A stretch of DNA of 64,000 nucleotides, from contig NZ_JAGQED010000012.1 of assembly GCF_018304965.1 (NCBI RefSeq), forward strand, positions 1 to 64,000. The letters are read 5' to 3'. Below the pieces are notes generated by a model that searched no databases, had not been told where the DNA came from, and saw only the letters and a program-made list of their open reading frames with translations. Position numbers and translations under genes: made by a program. Below are positions 57,692 to 64,000 of the stretch, in pieces. Position 1 is the stretch's first letter, and every line of letters begins with the position of its first letter. The stretch comes from Collimonas antrihumi (lineage in GTDB: Bacteria; Pseudomonadota; Gammaproteobacteria; Burkholderiales; Burkholderiaceae_D).

Positions 57692-57970
57692 TCGGTGTAT
57701 CCCTGAAGAACAGTTCTTGGATAAAAAGAGGGTTGTGGAAAACTTTCTCAGATATCCACAATTGAAAAACACGATATCCACAGCTTTATCCACAAAATTG
57801 AAAAATTTGTCTGAATTTGCTTGTTTACCGCTGTTTTTAAGTCCGGCCAGGCAATTTTTAAGAAAAATTTTCTCCTGCCTAAATAATGAGCACCGCCAAA
57901 GAAAAGAAAAATCTGGACAAGCGAAACTCAAAGCCTTAATGTACGCATAGCGTATATAAGGGAGATGTGA

Positions 57971-59272
57971 ATGAGCGATCAGCAGACTTTTCTCCGCGAT
58001 GCCATGCGTCGCATGAACCTTACCAGGGACAATTTTTCCGACCGCATTGGTGTTCGCAGGCGTGCGCTGGATACTTGGCTGCTCCCGGAAACATCCGGCG
58101 AATTCCGCGTCATGCCTGACATTGTCAGCAAATTCGTCAACGAAATCATCGCTAGCGAACTGACGCAATCGCCCTTAACGCAAAGCGTATATATGGCGAA
58201 AGCAGGCGCACCACTACGCGAGCAGATTTCCCATAACGGCAAACCGCAACTCGTGTCGGTAGACCAGTTTTCGCGCGACTCGCTCGAACAGCTGTTCAGA
58301 GTAGCGGACATCATGCAGCCCATTGCAAGGCGCCAGAAGGTCTCGCGCATCCTCGAGGGTGCCGTACTAGCCAATTTATTCTTTGAAGCCAGCACGCGCA
58401 CGCGCATCAGCTTTGGGGCGGCTTTTTGCCGGCTGGGTGGCTCGGTATGCGATACGACCGGCTTCACCTTCTCTTCCATGACCAAAGGCGAGTCGATTTA
58501 TGACACCAGCCGTGTCATCAGCGGTTATGTCGACGCGCTGGTGGTCAGGCATCCGGAACAGGGAGCGGTCGACGAATTCGCCCGCGCTACGAATATCCCG
58601 GTAATCAACGGCGGTGATGGTCCCGGCGAACACCCGAGCCAGGCGATTCTCGACCTGTACACCATTCAGCGCGAATTCTCGCGGCTAGGGAAACTGATTG
58701 ATGGCGCCCATATCGTCATGGCGGGCGATTTGAAGTACGGCCGCACAGTGCATTCGCTGATCAAGCTGCTGGCGCTCTATCGCGGCCTGAAATTCACTTT
58801 GATAGCACCGCCCACGCTGGAGATGCCCACCCATATCCTGGACCGCATTGCACGCGGCGGCCACGTGGTGGAACAATCGACTTCCCTGGCGCAAGGATTG
58901 AAAGGCGCGGATATCGTGTATGCCACACGGATCCAGAAGGAGCGTTTTGCCGATGAGGCGATAGAAGGCTATACCCCGGATTTCCAGATTAACCAGGCTT
59001 TGATCGACGCCAGTTGCAGCGCCGACACTATCGTCATGCATCCGCTGCCGCGCGACGGCCGGCCAGGCGCCAACGACCTGAGCACCGATCTCAACCACGA
59101 TCCACGCCTGGCGATTTTCCGCCAGACAGACAATGGCATACCGGTAAGAATGGCGATCTTTGCCACTTTGCTAGGCGTGGAGAACCAGGTGCAGCATTCG
59201 ATGCGCGATGTCAGCTGGCGTTCGCCGCACCATGTGGGGCCGGACGATGCAGTGTTTGATGGACTGGATTGA
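57971..59272 (+). CDS. pyrB: Aspartate carbamoyltransferase PyrB with N-terminal HTH-like extension
   Basis: A 433-residue enzyme, about 120 longer than the usual catalytic chain. The catalytic part starts near residue 92 and has the carbamoyl-phosphate motif STRTR at 141-145, HPSQ at 221-224, GDLKYGRTVHSL near 252-263 and HPLPR at 357-361. It makes carbamoyl-aspartate in pyrimidine synthesis. Residues 1-70 look like a Cro-type HTH (MNLTRDNFSDRIGVRRRALD, TWLLP), unusual for PyrB and perhaps DNA-binding or regulatory. GGGAG precedes the ATG. It is the first gene to the right of the candidate origin. Confidence 0.9.
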   Translation: MSDQQTFLRDAMRRMNLTRDNFSDRIGVRRRALDTWLLPETSGEFRVMPDIVSKFVNEIIASELTQSPLTQSVYMAKAGAPLREQISHNGKPQLVSVDQFSRDSLEQLFRVADIMQPIARRQKVSRILEGAVLANLFFEASTRTRISFGAAFCRLGGSVCDTTGFTFSSMTKGESIYDTSRVISGYVDALVVRHPEQGAVDEFARATNIPVINGGDGPGEHPSQAILDLYTIQREFSRLGKLIDGAHIVMAGDLKYGRTVHSLIKLLALYRGLKFTLIAPPTLEMPTHILDRIARGGHVVEQSTSLAQGLKGADIVYATRIQKERFADEAIEGYTPDFQINQALIDASCSADTIVMHPLPRDGRPGANDLSTDLNHDPRLAIFRQTDNGIPVRMAIFATLLGVENQVQHSMRDVSWRSPHHVGPDDAVFDGLD

Positions 59273-59287
59273 GATGTGCAGTTCATT

Positions 59288-59315
59288 GTAGGGAGGGCAC
59301 CAGTGCCCACCCTAC
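59288..59315. terminator. Hairpin between convergent pyrB and AsmA-family genes
   Basis: GTAGGGAGGGCAC (59288-59300) pairs with GTGCCCACCCTAC (59303-59315), with one mismatch. There is no T run. The motif resembles a GTAGGGTGGGCAC-type repeat widespread in betaproteobacteria and may be either a terminator-like structure or a dispersed repeat. Confidence 0.5.
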
Positions 59316-59345
59316 CCGGTCGCTCAAGGCGGGGAAATGCGCCTC

Positions 59346-61379
59346 CTAGTGCGCCTTCACCTTCTTTTGCGGCATAGTCTTGCCGGGCGGAGGTGCTACC
59401 GGTTTCTGCCTGGCTTCCGCCAGCAAGCCGGCGCAATCGCTTTGCTGATCCGGGCTGATATTGATCAAAGGCAGCACAGCAGTCACCGGCGCCAGCACGG
59501 CTAACGCAATCGCGCCGCCAGCCTTCAACGCCAGTACACCCTTGTCCACCCCCACGTCAGGATTCTTGAAGCTGCCCGTGACGTGTATCGGGGTTCTCAG
59601 CGTGAAAATCCGCAGTCCCTTGGATTTCGGATGAATGATCAGGGCCAGCGACTCCTGAGCCAGATTGATCTTGCCGTCGACGTTGATGATCGCATCGTCG
59701 GTATCCATCACGAAGGTGCGGGTGTCCATGACGCCATTGGTCACCGCAAAATCGCTGGCCAGGCAATTCAGCTTGACCTGCTTATCGCCGAACACTTTGG
59801 AAATCACTACATTGCCGATATTCAGGCCAGCCGCTTCCAGCACGAACTTGCTGATGGAACCTTGATTGACGAGTGTCTTCAGCTCGCCGTTCGCGCTGCC
59901 CAGCAAGCTGGCGACGGAATTGCCAACCGCCGATAACGAGGCATCGCCGTTTATTTCACCCAGGCTGGCCTGGGCCGATTCCAGTGTCGGAAATAGCTGC
60001 TTGATTTTCAGATGGCGCGCCGAAATCTTCATCTCGGCCTTGATCAATTTATTTCTGCCATCAAGTTTTATGTTGGAAATCAGATTGCCGCCCGCCACGC
60101 CGAAATTCAATGGCGTCAATGACAGCACGCTGTCTTTCAAATGCAGGTCCGCCACCAGATCCTGGATCGGCAGCTCTTTGTCGCGGATAATTTTACGGCC
60201 GGTGAATTTGACATCGGCATCGATGCTGCCCCAGCGCGTGGTGTCGAACTGCTCGACCGGCAACACCTTGTTGCCAGGCTGAGCCACACCGTCTCCGCGA
60301 TTAGCCTTGCTGGCATTCGAGTCGGCACCGATCAACGGCGCCAGATCCTGCAGTCTGAGCTGATTGGACAGCAGCGTGCCTTTCAACAACAGCCGCGGTT
60401 TCTGGGCGATATATTCGAACGTGCCGGACAAATCGCTGGAGCCGACATGGCCGCTGAACTTATCGTAAGTCCAGTCGCCGCCGGCGCGATCGATCTTGCC
60501 GATCAGCCGTCCTTCGGTGGCAAATGGCGGCGTCGCCGGCAGTACGATGCCAGTCAACGGATACAGGTTCGACATGCTGGCGCCGGACAGTTTCAGCCGC
60601 AGGTCGAGCGCTGCCAGGTCACTCGGTTTGGTCAAGGTTCCCTGCACTTCAATCGCGGTCTTGCCGACATGGACGCTGGCTTGCAGCGGATACGGCTTGC
60701 TGGAATTTTGCAACGACAGCACTGCGCCGGCTTTACCCTCACCGCTGACCGCGGCCTTGTTAAACGTACCGCCGACTTTCCAGCCGATGCCATAACCTTC
60801 CGCGCTTGTCACAGGCAGGCTATCGATATCGGCCTGGATGTCGATCTTGCTGACCGGATCCAGCAATCTCACCGTGCCCTTGGCCAGCACCAGTTTTTGC
60901 AGTTCAAGCTGCCAGGCAGACGGCCCGCTCGATTTGAACGTCCAGTTATTGGCGCCATCCGGCTTGCGTTCCAATGCGATGTTCGGTGCGTTCAGCTCCA
61001 GCGATGGCAACACGATATTGTGGGCCAGCAACGGCAATGGGCTCAATGAAAATGTCAGCTGGCCGATTTCTGCCATATGCGGGCCGGTCTTGGCCCAATC
61101 GGGATTGTCGAGCACGATATCTTTGGCGCTAAGGCGTGGCCAGGGCACCCACCGGCGCCAGCTTTCCTGACCGGTTTGCGATTTTTCCCAAGTCAATGAC
61201 AGATCGCCGCGAATCGCAAAGTTGCGTCCGGTAGCCTCGCTGACACGCTCGTTGAGCCATGGCTTGGCGCGGTTCCAGTCGAACGTGAGCAGTAATGCCG
61301 TACACAGTGCAACCAAACCAATCAGCGCGGCGATCGACCATAACAACAGCCGCGCGGGTCGAAATATAGGGGTAGTCAT
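59346..61379 (-). CDS. AsmA-family protein
   Basis: A 677-residue protein: one N-terminal membrane helix at about residues 12-32 (LLLWSIAALIGLVALCTALL), then a large periplasmic beta-rich domain. The C-terminal AsmA_2 part is near 500-640 (LNIGNVVISKVFGDKQVKLN, SLALIIHPKSKGLRIFTLRT, PIHVTGSFKNPDVGVDKGVL). Relatives bridge the inner and outer membranes and move phospholipids. The tail is Lys/Pro-rich. It converges with pyrB. Confidence 0.88.
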   Translation of the reverse strand: MTTPIFRPARLLLWSIAALIGLVALCTALLLTFDWNRAKPWLNERVSEATGRNFAIRGDLSLTWEKSQTGQESWRRWVPWPRLSAKDIVLDNPDWAKTGPHMAEIGQLTFSLSPLPLLAHNIVLPSLELNAPNIALERKPDGANNWTFKSSGPSAWQLELQKLVLAKGTVRLLDPVSKIDIQADIDSLPVTSAEGYGIGWKVGGTFNKAAVSGEGKAGAVLSLQNSSKPYPLQASVHVGKTAIEVQGTLTKPSDLAALDLRLKLSGASMSNLYPLTGIVLPATPPFATEGRLIGKIDRAGGDWTYDKFSGHVGSSDLSGTFEYIAQKPRLLLKGTLLSNQLRLQDLAPLIGADSNASKANRGDGVAQPGNKVLPVEQFDTTRWGSIDADVKFTGRKIIRDKELPIQDLVADLHLKDSVLSLTPLNFGVAGGNLISNIKLDGRNKLIKAEMKISARHLKIKQLFPTLESAQASLGEINGDASLSAVGNSVASLLGSANGELKTLVNQGSISKFVLEAAGLNIGNVVISKVFGDKQVKLNCLASDFAVTNGVMDTRTFVMDTDDAIINVDGKINLAQESLALIIHPKSKGLRIFTLRTPIHVTGSFKNPDVGVDKGVLALKAGGAIALAVLAPVTAVLPLINISPDQQSDCAGLLAEARQKPVAPPPGKTMPQKKVKAH

Positions 61380-61658
61380 AGATTTGTGATGGGCATCGTG
61401 ATGGAAAGGTTCAATTTGACAAGTGTTACGGGCGTATTGTTTGCTGCTTTGGCAATACTAAGTCGATAAATGATTGTATGCCATCGTCCGTGTCATCGAG
61501 ACCTGATGAGGAAACGTTAACTAATGATGCAGGCTGAATCGGCATGATTCTTTGCAGAGTGTGAGACATGCAAGAGTTTGTAACCCCTTGTTGCATAGAT
61601 AATCCGCCGTGCTAGCTTGTAACTAACCACTATCCATTCCTTGCTGTCGGGAGAAAAA

Positions 61659-63686
61659 ATGAAAAACAACAAAGCCCCAATGGCGCTGATGTTAAGCGTG
61701 TGCGTAGCATTGCTGCCGCTCGCGGGCTGCGATAAAAAAGCCGACACAACACCAGCCGCATTGGCGCCGCAAGTGCCGCAGGCACAAGCTGCTCCTGCGT
61801 ATGTTCCGCCAACTGCTGATCAGCTATACCAGCTGGTCGGCCCGATCGCCTTGTTCCCGGACAAGCTGGTGGCGCAAGTGTTGGCAGCATCCAGCTATCC
61901 CGACCAGGTGACGGCTGCCGACAACTGGTTGGCGCAGAACAAGAATCTGAAAGGCACCCAGCTGCAAGACGCGGCCAATCAACAACCATGGGACGTCAGC
62001 GTAAAAGGCTTGACCCAATTTCCTAGCGTGCTGGATCAGATGGCCCGCAATATTCCCTGGACCTCGGCTCTCGGCGACGCCTATGTCAACGATCCTGTCG
62101 ATGTGATGAACGCAATTCAGGTGATGCGTCAGCGCGCTGCCAGCAGCGGCAATCTGAAAAACACTAAACACCTGCGGATTGCCGTGAGGCCGCGCGCCGA
62201 ACCGGCACCGGCTTACGGCTATGCGCAAGCACCTGGTGAGCCGCGGGTGTACGACGGCCCCGAAATGATTCCGCCACCACCGGAAACCATCGTGATTGAA
62301 CCGGCCGAACCGGATGTAGTGTATGTACCGGCCTACAATCCGGGCGTGGTCTACGGCGAGCCGCTGCCGGTTTATCCCGGCTATTACTACGAACCCGCTC
62401 CTGTGTATTACCCGCCTGGGGAAATTGTGAGCGCCGGCGTGATTACGTTCGGGCTGGGGATTGCAGTCGGCAGCGTTATCAGCCATCACGACTGGGATTG
62501 GAATTCGTGGGATGTGCATTGGGGTGGTCGTCATGGCGGCGGTGGCAACTGGCATCGGCCTGCGGTTGTGTATAACGACAATACCTATGTGTCGCGTTCC
62601 ACCACGATCGTCAACCGGGTTACCAATAACGTTACGAATAACAATACGGTGATCAATAACAATAGTAACAACAACAATAACAACCGCTTCAACAATAACA
62701 ACAACAACCACAATAATTTGGGCGGCCCTGCCAACAATCCCGCGTTAGCCAATGGCGGGCGCCCTGGCCAGCCGGGCGGTGGCGCTCCTAATTTCAATGC
62801 AGCCCGGCCTAACTTCGGTGCGCAGGGAAATCCTGTACAACCGCAGAGGAATCCGCAGATGAGTCAGAATGCTGCGCCGCTTGCCGGCAATCCTCGGCAG
62901 AACCATCCGCAGCCGGATTTCAACAACATGACCAAGCCTAATTTCGGCAAGATTCCGCCAGGCGCAAATGGCGTCGGCGGTGCGCCAAATCTGAATCAGC
63001 TGGCGCGCCCGGGATTTGTCCGGCCGGCGCCAAATCAGCCGCAAGCCGGCGAACAGGGACATCCGGCTTTTGGCCAGCCTGGGCAGAACGCAAGGCCGAT
63101 GCCGAATCAGCTACAGCAAAACGCGCAGAATCTGCACCCGGCGCCACCCAGGAATGTGGAAGCGCAAAAGCCCGCTAACCTGAACCAGCATCCTTTCGGC
63201 GGCAATATGCAAAGGCCGAACAGCAACCGTCCTGCCGTGCCAGAGATGGCAAGGCCACAGCCACAGCCACAGCCATTTCAGCCGCCGCAGCACAATGTGC
63301 AGAATCGGCAGCCGGAGCAGTTCCAGAACAGGCCTAATGGCGGCCAGCAAATGCATCAGGAAATGAATCGGCCGCCAGCAAATCCTGCTCCTCAGGTATT
63401 CAACCGCCCGGAACCGCGGCCACAACCACAACCGCAGATACAGGTGCGGCCGCAACCGCAACCACAGATGCATCCACGGCCACAACCGGAAATGCAACCA
63501 AGGCCACAACCTCAGCCACAACCGGAAATGCAACCAAGGCCGCAGCCTCAGCCACAGCCGCAAATGCAGCCACGCCCGCAACCTCAGCCACAGGTCCAGC
63601 AGCCACGTCCGCCGCAGCAAAATAACGAGCAGGCGCATAACAATGGCGGTATCCACCTCCAAAAGAAGGAAGACGATCACAAATGA
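61659..63686 (+). CDS. DUF3300 lipoprotein with Asn-rich and Gln/Pro-rich tail
   Basis: A 675-residue exported protein. The signal ends in a lipobox (LPLAGC, acyl-Cys about residue 24). Residues about 50-250 form the DUF3300 domain (YQLVGPIALFPDKLVAQVLA, YPDQVTAADNWL, EPDVVYVPAYNPGVVYG). After a His/Trp/Gly stretch comes an Asn-rich segment (around 325-365), then a long Pro/Gln/Asn region ending in RPQPQPQ-type repeats. The tail is low-complexity and probably extended in the envelope. ATG at 61659 has CGGGAG; a TTG at 61641 was rejected. The function is unknown. Confidence 0.82.
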   Translation: MKNNKAPMALMLSVCVALLPLAGCDKKADTTPAALAPQVPQAQAAPAYVPPTADQLYQLVGPIALFPDKLVAQVLAASSYPDQVTAADNWLAQNKNLKGTQLQDAANQQPWDVSVKGLTQFPSVLDQMARNIPWTSALGDAYVNDPVDVMNAIQVMRQRAASSGNLKNTKHLRIAVRPRAEPAPAYGYAQAPGEPRVYDGPEMIPPPPETIVIEPAEPDVVYVPAYNPGVVYGEPLPVYPGYYYEPAPVYYPPGEIVSAGVITFGLGIAVGSVISHHDWDWNSWDVHWGGRHGGGGNWHRPAVVYNDNTYVSRSTTIVNRVTNNVTNNNTVINNNSNNNNNNRFNNNNNNHNNLGGPANNPALANGGRPGQPGGGAPNFNAARPNFGAQGNPVQPQRNPQMSQNAAPLAGNPRQNHPQPDFNNMTKPNFGKIPPGANGVGGAPNLNQLARPGFVRPAPNQPQAGEQGHPAFGQPGQNARPMPNQLQQNAQNLHPAPPRNVEAQKPANLNQHPFGGNMQRPNSNRPAVPEMARPQPQPQPFQPPQHNVQNRQPEQFQNRPNGGQQMHQEMNRPPANPAPQVFNRPEPRPQPQPQIQVRPQPQPQMHPRPQPEMQPRPQPQPQPEMQPRPQPQPQPQMQPRPQPQPQVQQPRPPQQNNEQAHNNGGIHLQKKEDDHK

Positions 63687-63752
63687 GCGCGCTGAGAAAA
63701 TGTAATCGGGACGGCGGGAGTAGCTAGCCATAAGCCGTCGTTCAACAAAAAA

Positions 63753-63781
63753 GGCTGGCTGAACACACGGTTCAGCCAGCC
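63753..63781. terminator. Bidirectional terminator
   Basis: GGCTGGCTGAAC (63753-63764) pairs with GTTCAGCCAGCC (63770-63781) around a 5-base loop, with an A run before and a T-rich stretch after. It serves the DUF3300 gene and the converging putA. Confidence 0.85.
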
Positions 63782-63833
63782 TTCTTGTTTTCACCAGTCG
63801 CTATTCGATTTTTATTCGACGTTTTCTATGCGC

Positions 63834-64000
63834 CTAAGCCTGCAAAGTCATCAGGCTGGCGTTACCGCCGGCAGCGGTGGTGTTGACGCAAACAGCGCGT
63901 TCGGCCAGCAAGCGCCACAATGGAATCGAGGCGTATTCCGAAGTCTCCAGCAAAGGCACCAGTGCCCCGCTTTGTTCTCCGAGCGCAGTCAGCAACGGAC
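63834..64000 (-). CDS. putA: C-terminus of PutA (proline dehydrogenase / P5C dehydrogenase), partial
   Basis: The last 54 residues of a protein that continues beyond the window. The end reads IPLWRLLAERAVCVNTTAAG then GNASLMTLQA, which matches the C-terminal motif (ER-xSxNTxAAGGNASLM) of trifunctional PutA as I know it. PutA oxidises proline to glutamate in two steps and in long forms represses its own gene. Only the C-terminal conserved domain is visible, so the rest is inferred. Confidence 0.8.
   Translation of the reverse strand, partial: PLLTALGEQSGALVPLLETSEYASIPLWRLLAERAVCVNTTAAGGNASLMTLQA

Larger units (their letters stand above)
57118..57970. other. oriC: Candidate chromosomal replication origin (oriC)
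   Basis: This 850-base AT-rich gene-free region contains at least four perfect DnaA boxes (57237-57245, 57395-57403, 57629-57637, 57786-57794) and near-matches at 57342-57350, 57752-57760 and 57774-57782. Two 119-base modules (57181-57299 and 57573-57691) repeat the AT-rich/TAG-triplet/DnaA-box arrangement. A long A/T tract fills 57477-57545. Gene directions diverge here: leftward for the atp, par and liv operons, rightward for pyrB. dnaA itself is not in the window, so the assignment remains a prediction. Confidence 0.7.

Noticed and set aside
59288-59315. Hairpin considered as a riboswitch or small RNA
   Set aside because: It is a plain stem with a two-base loop between convergent genes; a terminator-like or dispersed repeat is the simpler reading.

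Overview
The window looks like part of the chromosome of a betaproteobacterium of the order Burkholderiales, most likely Oxalobacteraceae (a Collimonas- or Herbaspirillum-like organism). That assignment is inferred from gene content, gene order (mnmG-rsmG-parA-parB-atpIBEFHAGDC, with hemE and priA nearby) and moderate GC with strong GC-rich codon use. No rRNA gene, complete tRNA or CRISPR array was seen.

Layout. 1-2945 is the right end of an integrated mobile element. It holds an iteron/DnaA-box origin, a plasmid-type repA with two small partner genes, and at its edge a 48-base 3' fragment of a tRNA-Arg gene (an att site). 3.2-4.2 kb is an Xre/RES toxin-antitoxin pair. 4.2-12.6 kb carries an Ada-AlkA repair fusion, a small transposon-like element with 9-base target duplications, a methyltransferase, two divergent RcsB-like regulators that both lack the phospho-accepting Asp, a sugar mutarotase with a FadR-type regulator, and priA. 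A gene-free stretch with duplicated DnaA boxes separates priA from hemE. 14.6-22.5 kb holds LysR-controlled agmatinase-type and M20 amidohydrolase genes, an MFS exporter and an SbmA-like ABC protein. 22.8-32.6 kb is a GABA/polyamine catabolic block: gabT, a four-gene Pot-type ABC transporter and gabD in one operon, opposite a MocR/GabR-like regulator that is followed by a periplasmic cyclohexadienyl dehydratase. 32.6-35.2 kb has an SGNH hydrolase, PPK2, a CoA-binding protein and a 42-residue lipoprotein.

35.4-48.3 kb is the origin-proximal core: the F1Fo ATP synthase operon, parB, parA, a LysE exporter, rsmG, mnmG and two perfect parS sites. 48.3-54.3 kb has a TSUP permease and a branched-chain-amino-acid-type ABC transporter. 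54.5-57.1 kb has a GMC oxidoreductase and a LysR gene broken by one stop codon. 57.1-57.97 kb is AT-rich and gene-free: two 119-base near-identical modules, each with an AT-rich segment, four TAG triplets, a short spacer and a perfect DnaA box, plus further DnaA boxes. Almost every gene between 19 and 56 kb that is highly expressed runs leftward, away from this site, and pyrB starts rightward from it, so I propose it as the chromosomal oriC. Beyond it are pyrB with an N-terminal DNA-binding-like extension, an AsmA-family protein, a DUF3300 lipoprotein and the 3' end of putA.

How it fits together: ParA/ParB and the parS pair lie about 9 kb from the candidate origin, as expected for segregation of the origin region. 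The accessory layer is the tRNA-linked element at the left edge and the small repeat elements at 5.8 and 35.9 kb.
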